64,000 nt of DNA from Waltergamsia citrina (lineage: Eukaryota > Ascomycota > Sordariomycetes > Hypocreales > Bionectriaceae), in assembly GCA_022814615.1 (NCBI GenBank), contig JAKLNE010000003.1, positions 682,001-746,000 of the forward strand. The letters are read 5' to 3'. The notes under the pieces are model-generated. The model had not been told where the DNA came from, did not search any database, and worked only from the letters and a program-made list of their open reading frames with translations. The first letter of the stretch is position 1. Each line of letters starts with the position of its first letter. The position numbers were made by a program, and so were the translations under genes. This document shows positions 20,618-32,317 of the stretch, one piece after another.

Positions 20618-22356
20618 CTACTTCTGTTCACGGACCTTGAAAGGCTGAGCCTCAGTACCATACACCCACTTCCCAGTATCAATATGAATCTCCAAACTCT
20701 GATCCTCAAACATCAACCACAAGTACTGCAACGTCTCCGTCAACCAAAAGCTCTCCATCTTATTCAAGAACCCACTATCCACCGTCGTAACATCCTTGAT
20801 GCTCGAGTACGCCGACCCAGCTCTTGTATGCTCAATGATGTTCTCAAACGCCTCCCAAGCCATGTCCTGGTACTTGGTATCGCCAGTAACGCGGAAAGCA
20901 TGGTACAGGGACTCGATGGTTTCGGGGCGAAGGATGTAGGTGGGGGACGTGGCCCAGAATCCGGTCTCCTCGTAAAAGTCGGCGTCATCGCCTTCGGGCT
21001 CGGTGTTGAATTCGTCGTCGATGGGGTGTTCGGCGGCGACCCAGCGGAAGGCTTCGGGGCCGATGCCGGTGGGGGTGTTGTAGGTTTCGTAGTAGGAGTC
21101 GGTGAGCTTGACGCCAAAGTCGACGTATTTGTCTTCGTCGAGGAGAATGCCGGCGAGGATGAAGTTGCCGCCAGCAAAGCTGCCCACTGTTTTTGAGTGG
21201 TTAGTATGAAGCTCTTTGAACTGGAGAGTGTGTGGAAATTATGGTAGACTTACAGTGGCTGGATCGGGGTACAATGTTAGTGTCCTCGTGATCAGCCAGG
21301 AAGAGAAGGTCCTCGTTGGTAGTAGGGCTAGAAGCCAGATGCTTCATGCTAGAATCGGCAGCAGCAACCCAACGCTCTTTGTAAAATTCAAACTCCTCCG
21401 GGTCATACAAGTACATCTTAATCAAGTACTCATAGAAGCTATCCGTGTAGCCACCCCATCCACCAAAACCATTGGTGAAAGTACCGTCCTCAATGCTAAC
21501 ATGGGTACCCACGAGGCCGGGGAAGGGCTCGCCGGAGGAAGGCTCCGGCTTGAGGAGGTAAGACTGAGCCTTCTGGGCGAGCTCAGCGTACTCTGGGTCG
21601 CCGGTGAGATCGCTGAGGCGGGTCCACTCGAGGACGAGAGTGCCACACTCGGCGATGTTGTTCTCAGTGGAGCCGTTACGGGCGGGCTCAGGGTTGAGGC
21701 GGATGATAGGGTCGGGGATACCGCTGGGGGTATCAAAGGCGAACTTGATGCTGTCGGCAAGAGACTTGGCCTGCTTGAGGGTGTCCTCGATCAGGCTCTT
21801 GTCCTTGACAAGGGAGCGGTACTTGTCAAGAGACATAAGATCGTATGCTTTTTTTTTTTGCATGTTAGCGCAAGTCTCATCTCTCAGGTGTTTGGAGAAG
21901 GTAGTTCAAATGTACCTGACAGGAGACCACCGAGGTAACGAATGTTGGTCTCGAAGACCGAGATGTCGCCTGGCTCAGCAGTAGTGGTGAAGTCGATGGT
22001 GGGGATGAACTCCAGAATCTGGTTCACACTCTCCTCGTCACCAACGATGAGACTGGAGCTCAACGAGTCGACAGCCGAGACACCCCATCGGTTGCTAAAA
22101 GTACTCATGTCAATCTCTTGTGGTTTTCAGAGAGTCCAATTGATTTCAAGGCTTACCGGTCGTCGATCCAGGTGTTGTTCAGAGGAGCAAGCGTATCATG
22201 AGGGAAAGCATGCTTGTAGTACGCCCTCCACGATAGCTGGTAAACGTCCTTGATAGCCTTGAGCTTCTCAGGATGCGTCCCATTGCCCTGCATAGGAGCA
22301 GCAAGGGAAGGGGCTGCAAGCCCCAAGAGGACGAGTTGACTGTAGCTCAACTGCAT
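20618..22356 (-). CDS. secreted GH47 alpha-1,2-mannosidase
   Basis: Four exons: 22356-22157, 22094-21916, 21847-21254 and 21186-20618, giving about 513 residues. All junctions keep frame and rebuild family blocks (IDDRNRWGVSAVDSL, LGGLLSAYDL, SSHLGSFAGG). An N-terminal signal peptide is visible (residues 1-~20, ending SLAAP), with N-glycosylation sequons NGT and NNT. The order of blocks and the C-terminal TEAQPF identify class I (GH47) mannosidases, which trim alpha-1,2-mannose from N-glycans in a Ca2+-dependent way. Oddly, the HLxCF Cys and its partner about 24 residues later are Ser and Tyr here, so the family's conserved disulfide is missing. The third exon's acceptor follows an A11 run instead of pyrimidines. 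Confidence 0.9.
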
Positions 22357-24017
22357 TTTGACTTCCTTGGATCTAAGCACGTGCTCACTTATACAAGCAG
22401 AACAGGGACAGAAGACTGGAGAGACAGGAACATGGGAGGGAAGAGGGGAGGGGAACAGCTTCTAATATATATGAGATTTGATTTATGCCCTGACTCAATC
22501 GCATTTCTCTAGGTTCTTTTGGGGAGAAACCCCAGAGCATGGGTGATCGATCCCCTGGCAAGGGGTGCGCGAACCCCGAGCAATGCCAGCCTTTTCTCCA
22601 CGCGGCGCAGGCCAAGAAACTTCTACAAACAAGCAAAACATAAAAGAACAAGGAACCTGGCTCTTCCCCGCAAGCAAGGACAGACGTCGGCGAGAAAACG
22701 TACAATGGCGCCGTGCAAGGAGCAGCACTAAACCCATAAAAGGGAGGTGGAGTGCGGAGGAACCCCAGGCGCTTTGAGCGCGGCATATCATAATCTTGGG
22801 AAGGGCGGCCAACTAGGGTAATACTCTCAACTGCCTGGTACGTCCTTTCTCAATTGAATTGACCCCTGGCTTCCATGGAAAGCAAAGACGATGAGCGGGC
22901 TTGCCAAGGGCTTGGGAGAAAGATTGACAGGGCCGGCTTTCGCTGGCGCCGATGCGGGGAATCGGTGGAGAGCCGGGAGAGACTGGACTGGGGTAACGCC
23001 GCAGAAAAACGCTGCGAGTTCTCCTTGGTGGCTTCGGATGGCGTTCCCGAATTTGGAGTCGTGTGTTCATCTTTTCTTGAAACTTTTTAACGGCTTGTCC
23101 AATTGAAGCCGCTTCCTCCTGCACTTCTGCGAATCTTCACATGTTATCTGTTAGTGGCAACCTCATCTCCGCAATTTAAGGTCCAGCACGAACAGGGTTG
23201 CCTGCGAGGTTCACATCTTGGCCGTCACTGCAGAAGAAAAAAATGGGAAGCCGAAAGTCAAATGAGGATCGGATAGCCACTAGACAAATGCCTTCTATGG
23301 CTGCGCGTCCAATGGCAAGGCAAGCAGTGTAGTAAATGGGAGGAGATATTGGACTGCAATGTAACCCTATGGCCTGGCTGCCATTGTTCGTAATGATCGG
23401 CAGAGGAGTCTCCGCCGGGGGGATTGTACGCGATGAGGACGAGTGCTTGTTTTCTGAGTCGGGGAACCTTGCCAGAATTGTAATCGCGAGTTCTCGGGCG
23501 AAATGTCGGGCGACAAGGTCGAGCGAAGAAGGTTCCCCGATCGAGTGCTCTGGCCATAATCCCACTGCGTGAGTGTATCATATTCAACAGTGAAGTTTTT
23601 CTCATGAGAAAGACAGTTTAACCATAAGGGTCGTCCCCTTACGTCCTAATGCAACGTTGGGTTCACATCAATAATCTAACCACTTCAGTTCCTTGTGCAG
23701 CAAACTCACTAACCCAACACCACCCATTCTGTAGTAACAGTAATGATAGCAACATGGGTTTAGTGAGTTTATGTGACTTGGCTGCTTCCCTCACCGGGTC
23801 AACGATGCGCGTCCCGGCAGCGCCTACGCACGATATCTCACAGCTTCCGCGGGGCGGGGGACAAAGAGGGGACTTCAGTACCTGTCCGGGAAGGCCCCTG
23901 GTTGTCGGCGGTTCCGCGGCGCACTGGCCCCTCCTGCGGAGCGGCCTTGTCCCGACGTCATGGGGATGGGCTCTAGCATGAGCAAAAGAGTTGTAGTTGC
24001 TTTGATCGGTGTGATCT
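22357..24017. other. gene-poor intergenic stretch
   Basis: 1.66 kb between the GH47 start and the RAD10 3' end. Many short overlapping frames but no recognisable protein or RNA gene. GC-rich patches occur at about 22540-22620 and 23820-23960. Confidence 0.45.
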
Positions 24018-25360
24018 TCAGCCGCCGTTGTCTCTCAGCTTGGCGAGAGCCGCGGCGACGCCTCCGCTTAGAGAATCCTCCTGAACCTGAGCGCCAGAAT
24101 CCTGTTCACGAGCCGAAGCTTGCGGTTCGTTCCGAGCAGGGGCTTGGTCGCCACTGGGTTGAGCAGTAGTCCGATTAGATTCTTCAATTGCGGCTGCGAG
24201 CTGTGCTTCTTCGTCTTCATCGTCGGAGACATCGCCCATGAGCGAGAATTGCTTCGGACGCCCAGTTGCTGCATCACCAGCAGGGTTATCCCGCGCTGGG
24301 GTGCCTTGGGTAGTTGAACCTCGTGAAGATGCATCCACGGACGACATTTCCCTTAGAGGCACCCGAGACAACGGAACGGCCTGGTGCAACCGAGCAGAAC
24401 GACCATCTTCCGCCCTAGAGTTATCTTCAACGTTCGATGTCGTGGAGGTAGAATGCGGCAGCCCTCGCTTCGCAGCCTTCTTCACTCTAAAAGGCTCATC
24501 TAAAGCAGAAGTCCATCTCTTAACCTTTGTCCCTCCCCAGCCACTAAGCATGCCCAGTTGCTCCTGGTCGGCATTCACAGCGTTCTTCAAACTCCCAAAG
24601 TTGGCAACGAGAGCCACAGCATCGGATTTGTTGAGACTTCTCGGCACAGTCACAAAGTCGACGAGCTTGTCGGCGTAGGTCGAGGCTTGCTGGCCGCGGA
24701 TAGCGCCGAAGCTTGCGTTCTCGTAGGACTTGTATAACTCGAGATAGCGGGCAGCTTCAGCAGCTGACCAGCATAGTATAAGAGTGACGTTGTTCACGAG
24801 TGACGTTTTTGACAGTTCGCGCAGGTTATCCTCGTGATTGGGAATGTCGACCATGGTGAGGAGGACGCGTAGATTGTATTTGCCTTGTAGGTTTCGGATG
24901 CGCGTGTAGATGTACTCTGGATGCAGGCGATGATATTTCAAACTGCAACAACGGGATATCAGCATGAATTGTCTTCCCAATGACAAGTTTCCAATGTTTC
25001 AATCACCAACCTGAGAAAGAGCGCACACGTCGTCAAACCCAGAACATAATCAGCAGGTATATCGCTATACTCCCAAGGCACGGATTTGATCGAAGTCAGC
25101 ACAGGATTGCCTCGCTGCCTTGGCGACACCAAAATCGTCGACCCAGACTGACGCTGCGGGAGCGCCTGAGGCGTAGGCTGCACGACTTTAGCCCCAGATG
25201 AATTTGCCGTCGGCGGCGCCTTGTCGAGTCGCTGAGGCGTGGGTTGCTGGACTCTTTGCGGCGTCGGCTGCTGCATCGTTTTGCGTGCTGGTTGCGCCGC
25301 AGGTTCAGCTGCAGCCATGGCAGCGATGAGGGCGTCGTCAGCCCCGAAGTCGTCATCCAT
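24018..25360 (-). CDS. rad10: ERCC1/Rad10 DNA repair nuclease subunit
   Basis: Two exons, 25360-25011 and 24942-24018 (68-nt intron, GTTGGT...TTGCAG), about 424 residues. Splicing rebuilds CALFLSLKYHRLHPEYIY, the hallmark Rad10/ERCC1 block, from the central nuclease-like domain (residues ~85-210). A helix-hairpin-helix region follows (VANFGSLKNAVNAD…LSGWGGTKVKRW), which pairs with XPF. The first ~80 residues hold repeated QPTPQ units and are disordered; the C-terminal ~150 residues are also disordered and acidic. The family partner XPF/Rad1 supplies catalysis for 5' incision in nucleotide excision repair and interstrand crosslink repair. Length is typical for filamentous fungi, longer than human ERCC1. 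Confidence 0.95.
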
Positions 25361-25884
25361 ATTGATCCTACGGCAGCGTCATGTCGTATTTCAAAGTTAT
25401 ACGATTCTCCGTGTTGATGAGCGAAAAAAAACAGAGTGAAGTGGTAAGAAGAGGGTATGGTGTCATAGGTTACGATTCACGGAAGGGTCGAGCTTGGATC
25501 TTTGACTTGGGGAAACGCGCCCCACTGGACTTGAGCTCTCCACAGACTAAGTTAGTAGTAAGTTACAAGCAAGGAATCCACCAACATTGGGTCCATATTC
25601 TAGTATTAGTTTCACATGGAATACATCGTGTATCGAATGGAACAGCTGGTTAAAGTGTCAAATAAATAGGAAATGGTATTGTCCAAATTACTTCCTGTCT
25701 TCAGGAGGATCATGCTGTTATCTTCACTTTCGTAACGACATCTTCCTATACCTTATGCCCGGCTCCAGCCTATCTAAACTCCCTATGCCACCTAAACGCC
25801 ATCGCTTTTGTCATTTTAAATCCTTGAATTCCAAATTGTCTTGTTACATATGAGCTTCGAAGATCCTTGTGTTCTTCATGCGAC
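25361..25884. other. intergenic, AT-rich
   Basis: 524 bp holding the RAD10 promoter and the 3' UTR of the next minus-strand gene. Nothing else recognised. Confidence 0.45.
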
Positions 25885-27441
25885 CTAAGCCACGCCAGCA
25901 GATCGGTCTCTTTGGCGTTCGCTGACGGAAACGCCTCGGGATCGCGCACGGCTCCCGGAAGAATGGGCTAAGTCATCCCCCAACCGCTCTGGCTTGCGCT
26001 CGGTCATCGACAGTCTTCGAGTCCCCGCTGAATGCTTCACGGGAGGCGGCACGGACTCTGATGGTCGTTCGGTATGTCGCTCAGAGACAGAAGCGCCACG
26101 GGCCCGCGAACGGTTCATGGTGTGCAGAGCCGCCAACCAGCAGTCAAACATGCTGCGAACATTACGTTCCTCAGCTTCGCCCAGGTTGCTCGTATCAACG
26201 GTATCACGCAGCCGCTGGTAAGCCTCGATCATGGTGCTGATTTGCAGGGATTGTGTGCTATCAGGAGGGGCGGATCCCGGAGGTTGGGGAAATGTCGACG
26301 ATAACTCCTTGACGAGAAGGGAGATGGCTGTTTGTAGCGGCTGAGTGCCTTGTCCGTCAGATGGCGGTCTAGGGAGGGGCTTTTCGTCTTCGAAGCTGCT
26401 GCGTTGGGCGTCAGGCGATTCGGCCGGCGATTCGGGTGAGAAGGACACGGGCTTGAAGTAGATGGCGTCTTCTTCAAAAGCCACTAGTGTTCCGTCCGAA
26501 GCAGGCGATAAATTGGGGAGTTCAGTCGGCTCTGGAGCCTCTAGGATCGTTTCTCTTTGACGATCTTCTGATCCTGGGCGAGATGCTGGCGACTCGGCCT
26601 GATAACGATTCGGCTCGAGCATGACCTCACCACGAGGCCCCTCCTCTGCTTCTGAGTCCTGGTCGGAATCATGCTCATCCTCAGCATCGCGAGATTCAAG
26701 GAAGGCCTGATATTGCTCAGCAATGAGCTCAATACTGGCTCTGCGCTTGACGACTCGGATCTCCTTCTGTCTTGGTGAGGTACCGTCAAGCTGGCCAATT
26801 TTGAAGGGCGTTGCGATGAGACTGCGTTTGGATGCGGATTTTCTTGGTTTCGACATGGCGCGAGGCTGTGAAGTGGGAGGTGAAGAGTGTTCAAGGGAGG
26901 GACGCGAGCTGGCTCGACGAAGAGAGAGGTTAGCAAAGTCGGGCAGTAGACCACTACCCGTACAAGGCGAAGGCTCGGTATTGTTCCTGGTCTTATGGCC
27001 CAGGCCAAGAGATATTTCAGAAGTGCTCATGAGGCCGCTTCGCTCGATATATTCGAGCCATTTCGAGTCGATCAGGTCGGTAGGCATGGGGATGAAGGAG
27101 GACTCGGCTGTGTTAGACTCTACCGGAGCTAGTGCTGATCCACATTCCAGATTGCTCGAAGTTGCTGAGTCCTGAGAGCCTCGTTTAATCCAGAGACGGT
27201 TGGGTTTGGGGAAAGTCTTCTGTAGTTTCCGGCGGGTAGGTTTGAGGGCGGAGGGTCTACTAAAATGTTGTCTCTGGTTGCCGTTACCAGCAGCAGTAGT
27301 TGTACTCGTAGCAGGAGTGACGGCCTTGGCTCCCCATTCCTTTGCGCTCGCCTCCCCAGTATGGCGTAGGCTGGCTGGTGGCTCTCCGTCCGAGAATGGT
27401 GAGGGATCTGCCGGTTGCGACATTGGGTCCGTGGGCGACAT
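25885..27441 (-). CDS. hypothetical disordered protein with repeated SVSER motif
   Basis: Single exon from ATG 27441, 518 residues. No domain recognised. Most of the chain is Ser/Pro/Glu/Arg-rich and likely disordered. Two segments look folded: around residues 110-140 (PTDLIDSKWLEYIERSGLM) and a late helical region (SLLVKELSSTF … MIEAYQRLRDTVDTSNL … SMFDCWLAALHTMNRS). After it, a short motif repeats: SRARGASVSER and then SRARSRGVSVSERQ at the extreme C-terminus, with SMTERKPER between. Such RxxSxSE(R) units resemble phosphorylation or 14-3-3-type sites, but that is inference. The open frame over 1.5 kb and coding-like codon use make it a real gene. Confidence 0.75.
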   Translation of the reverse strand: MSPTDPMSQPADPSPFSDGEPPASLRHTGEASAKEWGAKAVTPATSTTTAAGNGNQRQHFSRPSALKPTRRKLQKTFPKPNRLWIKRGSQDSATSSNLECGSALAPVESNTAESSFIPMPTDLIDSKWLEYIERSGLMSTSEISLGLGHKTRNNTEPSPCTGSGLLPDFANLSLRRASSRPSLEHSSPPTSQPRAMSKPRKSASKRSLIATPFKIGQLDGTSPRQKEIRVVKRRASIELIAEQYQAFLESRDAEDEHDSDQDSEAEEGPRGEVMLEPNRYQAESPASRPGSEDRQRETILEAPEPTELPNLSPASDGTLVAFEEDAIYFKPVSFSPESPAESPDAQRSSFEDEKPLPRPPSDGQGTQPLQTAISLLVKELSSTFPQPPGSAPPDSTQSLQISTMIEAYQRLRDTVDTSNLGEAEERNVRSMFDCWLAALHTMNRSRARGASVSERHTERPSESVPPPVKHSAGTRRLSMTERKPERLGDDLAHSSGSRARSRGVSVSERQRDRSAGVA

Positions 27442-28191
27442 GGGCGACACGGGAGGGATGCCACTAGATAGGTAGTCTACTCGGCTCCAGTGGTCGGTGC
27501 GTCAGACAATTTGAAAGAGACAGGTCTTGTCGCAAACGGCAAGACCGTAAACGTAATGAGGATCTGTATTGCACAGGGTCTTGCAGGAGGAGAGATGAGG
27601 AAGGTGATTGTTGATGTGGTATGTATAGTCCTCACGCGGGCTTCCCCATCCCTTGACGTTGCCCGCGTGGTCTGTGGCCACTGACGACGGACGGTCCCGT
27701 TGATTCGACTGATTCTGATTCGATTGAATACCTTGGTCTTGGTCGGTAGCGCTGCTCAGCCGGGCAGTTGTGCAGACACGGAACAGGCTGACCGCTTCCT
27801 CGAAAGAGCCAGCCACGCAGGCTATGCTGGGCAAAAACAAGCTCCAATTGGGCTAATACGAGTACTCACTCATACTCGTATCGTACTGGTGATAGGCCCT
27901 GTCAGGTACCCCTGCCGATGAGGTGCCAACGCCCACTCACTCACTTACTCAAGGGAGAGAGGAGCGGCACACAGCACACAGCGCAGCCTCACGTCCAGAC
28001 TTGGGACCCTTCGTTCCCCTCACAGCAGGACTAGGGCAGTAAGTAGTATCGTAATAGTATTAGCAGTGGTAGTATTGGCAGTAGCAGCAGCTGGCCCCGT
28101 CGGTGGGTTGCAGCCACGGCGAGTGGGCTGTAGGATCAGAGAACCCAGGCTAAACACGTCACCAGCCAGGCACTAGTCACCACCTCCTAGA

Positions 28192-28215
28192 GATGGAGAT
28201 GGAGATGGAGATGGA
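28192..28215. repeat. (GATGGA)4 tandem repeat
   Basis: Four perfect copies of a 6-bp unit in the gene-free region upstream of lgd1. Confidence 0.95.
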
Positions 28216-28577
28216 GGGACAATAGCGGGGATAGCAGGGATGCGCACGGGCAGGGTCCCTCTCTCGTCGCGTGAGAACTGGACCAGAACTGGAACAGGCT
28301 GGTAAGCTCGTAGGCTCAGAAGGATTCGGGATTCTCCAATCGAGATACGATTCTAGGGTGTCGAGGCTAGAGCTTGCGCTGCTCAGGAATGTTTATTGTT
28401 CCAGTCGATTACGCATCACTGGCAGAAGGTTCCAACTCAGCTCAGATGAAAAGATTTTACGCATTGCGCCTCAGGCTAACTGAAAGATTGAAGTTTAAAC
28501 ACGGCACTGGCACTTTGATTGAAGACGTCAGGTGCCATTGAACTTTGAAGGCCTTAGTTACTGAGTACTACGAGTAC

Positions 28578-28602
28578 TAGTAGTAGTAGTATTAGTAGTA
28601 GT
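28578..28602. repeat. (TAG)n trinucleotide tract
   Basis: Eight TAG-type units with one TAT interruption, followed by TG. Similar TAG/CAG-like sequence occurs near 28040-28090. Confidence 0.9.
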
Positions 28603-30840
28603 GAGACTTTTAAAGTAGAATCACCCCACTTATACCTTGTCAATCCACCTCGTATCACTGCATCATGGCGTATCTTATCCGCCGGCTAAGGTACCTTAAG
28701 CTACTACTACCTTACAGTATTTTACCTCACGGCTTTACCGACACTTTAGGTAAGGTGCCTTGGAATGTGATGCCTTTCGGCTGGGGCATGTGTTCCAGTT
28801 ATCTCTAATTGTAAGCGGTCAAATGTCTTCTACACCGAAACTTGCCCCGTTCACTTCGTCTGTACCTGCTGAGCCTTGACCAGGCAGACCATCGCTACCG
28901 ATGGCTGTTTGTCTTGGAGCCGTGGGCAGGATTTCATCAGGTAGTTCTGCCCGCCTCCCCTATATCCAGTCTGAGCGTAAGGTAGAAGACCAAAACCGCA
29001 CTAATTCCTGTCGTTGATGATTGCACACGCGCGCGACAACTAATCAAATTTCCAGGGTCTTCGGAGAGAGAGGCAGAGAAAAAATATAGGCACAGATTCT
29101 AGACTAAGAGCTCCTTCGCGTAATATTCTCCGAGGCCAATCCGGAATCCCTCGGCATCGTGAGTGGCACAGCAACAAGACCTCAACTCACTTCCCTTTAA
29201 GCACCGGACCCTGCATATGACCTAACCAGTCCCTGGGGATCGGCACTTACGAGACTCCACGAGTTGTTGGGGTCTAATTGTCACGGAAACATAGCTCCAA
29301 TGACAGTTCCGACTGGCAATTGTTTGAGCGACATCCGGGGCAGGGCCCAGGGAATCCATGATGCCGTCGCCGATCGAACAGCGAGTTAGCTCAGTCAGCT
29401 CAGCGCTTATTAACTAGCCTAGCTGATTCTTATTATCATCACGACGATCCTCCAAACAAGAAATCCCTTTTTTAATCACCAGTGTGCCTTGGCTCATGGC
29501 TGGCGGACAAACCTCGTCTCTTCCCGTTTCTCAACGCCAACGCAACATAAGCGCGCGTGCGGTCCTGATCTGTGCTAGACTTAATCGTCATATCCCAGGA
29601 TGAAGATCTCCGGTCGTGCGCAGCTTACCGGCTCCTTCGCGATATCATGCCCCTCCTGCAATCAGTCATATTACGCGATCGTCATCTGTGCGTCTGCTAA
29701 TTAAAAGGAACATTCAATCGCGATGGCCATGACGCAGGTACAGGCGCGTATTATTCAACACCAATTGATGCGATAAGCCGTGATCGAAGATGCTCCTGTT
29801 CCAAGAGCTAGTCGCACACGCCAGGCTTTGTGTCTCTGTATCGGACTCTTGAGGAAATATAACCAATTCTCGGGAATTTTCTGCACAGATTTTTTCATCT
29901 CTAGCCGGAAGCAACTAAGCCGTCTTGGGTTTCTGAAAGCTCCGTATTAACCAAGGACTAAACACTCAAATTGTTAACGTTTGTTTACGAAGACGTTCCT
30001 GACATTTGAACATTGGGAATTGTCGGCGAAGTACCGGAAATTGAAAGTCTACTCGGATCGTAGCATTACACTTCCCATATCAGTTTTCACATTGTTCTTC
30101 TTTCTACTTCGAAAAATAATAAGCATATTGAACCACCACTTCCCATTGACCCTAATTATCCAAGTCTGATCACAGATCTAGCCGTTCAACCTTCAGAGAT
30201 TTCAGAGAAGCCAGTAAAAGAGCGAGCTTCCAGCATGCAACGCTTACTAATACGAAGTATTTAAACTTGACAAGACCATCTGCGGACTTGTTTATCTCAG
30301 GCGACTCTAGCCAGACTGCGAAGTGTTGCTGTACCATTTACTGTGAGTTTCTCATTGTGAAGTAGTACTCTCCCACGACTAGCCGTCGGCTATTAGCTCA
30401 AGCCCACTTTGTCCCACAGTCGCTGTAGAAGCCAACAACTTCCCCATCAGCCCACTCGGTTATTTTTCCATCAATCAACAAGCGATGCTCAAATTCACGG
30501 CGAGTTCCCCGATTTCGGTCCCCACTCGACGCTTCTCCAAGCTCCAATTCCACCACACGGCGCAATGGTGGGGGTCTCTATTCGGGTGAATAAGACCGGC
30601 GAGGGGCTCCGGAGGTGTTGTTATATGTCTCTGCTGAAGAGACTTTTCAAAATTTTGTTTTTTCTATACCTGAGTCTCTTCGCCATTACGAGGTGATGCT
30701 TCTCGTGACGTCAAATATCACTCATTTAAGAACGAATAACGAACAAGTGAGATTGCCAAGTCAAAGAGAGAGAGTAGAAAGAACGAGAGGGGCTGTATTG
30801 TCTATACATTAGGCTTCACTTTCACACAATCTCCGTCACC

Positions 30841-32245
30841 ATGCCTGAAATTACAATCACCGACTTCGTCACGCGCGATGTGCGCTTTCCTACTTCCCTC
30901 GACAAGACTGGCTCTGATGCCATGAACGCTGCTGGTGATTACTCCTCGGCCTACTGCATTCTCAAGACAGACTCTGACTACACCGGTCATGGCATGGTAA
31001 GATCTCGTTGACGTTGTCTTTCAAAGAAGGACTAACATGACAGTCTAGACCTTCACCATTGGCCGCGGCAACGATATTGTCTGCTCCGCCATCACTCACG
31101 TCGCTGAGCGCCTTCGTGGCCGCACCCTCTCCTCCCTCGTTGCCGACTGGGGCAAAACCTGGCGCCATCTCGTCAATGACAGCCAACTGCGCTGGATCGG
31201 TCCGGAAAAGGGCGTCATCCACCTCGCCCTCGGCGCCGTCGTCAACGCCGTCTGGGATCTATGGGCTAAAGTCCTCGGCAAGCCCGTTTGGCGCATCGTC
31301 GCGGACATGACCCCTGAGGAGTTCGTCCGCTGCATCGACTTCCGCTACATCACTGACGCGATTACTCCGGAGGAGGCGGTTGCCATGTTACGTGAGCAGG
31401 AAGCTGGGAAGGCTGATAGGTTGAAGGAGGCGTTGGACAGTAAGGCTGTGCCGGCTTATACGACGAGTGCGGGGTGGCTGGGGTATGGGGAGGATAAGAT
31501 GAAGGCGCTTCTCAGGGAGACGCTGAGCCAGGGGTATCGACACTTCAAGCTTAAGGTGGGCGGCAGTGTGGAGGAGGACCGCAGACGTTTGACGATTGCT
31601 CGTGACGTGATCGGCTATGACAAAGGTAACTTCCTCATGGTGGACGCCAACCAGGTGTGGTCCGTCCCCGAGGCCATCGAGTATATGAAGAAGCTCGCCG
31701 ATTTCAAGCCGTGGTTCATCGAAGAGCCGACGTCGCCGGACGACATCCTAGGTCACAAGGCGGTTCGGGATGCGCTCAAACCATACGGCATCGGCGTGGC
31801 CACAGGAGAGATGTGCCAAAACCGAACCATCTTCAAGCAGCTGATCCAGGCGGGTGCCATTGACTTCTGCCAAATCGATGCTTGCCGTCTAGGTGGTGTC
31901 AACGAGGTGCTAGCCGTTCTGCTCATGGCCAAGAAGTTCAACGTGCCCATCGTGCCGCATTCTGGAGGTGTAGGCCTACCCGAGTACACGCAGCACCTAA
32001 GCACCATTGACTACGTTGTTGTGAGTGGCAAGCTGTCGGTGCTTGAGTATGTGGACCACCTGCACGAGCATTTCGTCAACCCTTCTATGATCAAGGACGG
32101 TCACTACCAGACTCCAATGGAGCCAGGGTACAGTGTGGAGATGAAGCCGGAGAGCATGGACCGATATACGTATCCTGGAGAGAAGGGGGTCAGTTGGTGG
32201 ACGACTGAGGAGGCGCAGCCCATTCTGACTGGAGAAAAGATTTAG
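30841..32245 (+). CDS. lgd1: L-galactonate dehydratase (enolase superfamily)
   Basis: Two exons, 30841-30996 and 31049-32245 (52-nt intron GTAAGA...CTCTAG), exactly 450 residues, the length of Trichoderma LGD1. LGD1 converts L-galactonate to 2-keto-3-deoxy-L-galactonate in the fungal D-galacturonate (pectin) pathway. Seen in the sequence: the N-terminal capping domain starting TDFVTRDVRFPTS and the splice-restored GHGMTFTIGRGND. The barrel carries HFKLKVGG with the KxK catalytic lysines, metal ligands in VDANQVW, WFIEEP and ATGEMC, and the catalytic His region IVPHSGG. The close relative L-fuconate dehydratase (ENOSF1 type) is the alternative, but the whole length reads like LGD1. Other pathway genes are not in the window. 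The 3' end lies 72 bp from a convergent hydrolase gene. Confidence 0.92.
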
Positions 32246-32317
32246 AATAACACCAAGATTAGACAAAATACCCCGTGAAGCTCTCCAAGTTTCGTTGCCA
32301 GTGTGTCATGCGTAGAT

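Larger units (their letters stand above)
27442..30840. promoter_or_regulatory. 3.4-kb gene-free region upstream of lgd1
   Basis: The longest stretch without a gene in the window, between two divergent genes. It contains hexanucleotide and TAG tandem repeats and scattered short frames of no recognisable content. Long upstream regions in filamentous fungi often carry long leaders, non-coding transcripts or nutrient-responsive enhancers; nothing here proves which. The leader just before ATG 30841 is C/T-rich. Confidence 0.4.

Noticed and set aside
29370..29430. tRNA-like GTTAGCTCAGTCAGCTC string
   Set aside because: Resembles a tRNA A-box, but no anticodon arm, B-box (GGTTCGANTCC) or acceptor pairing follows.
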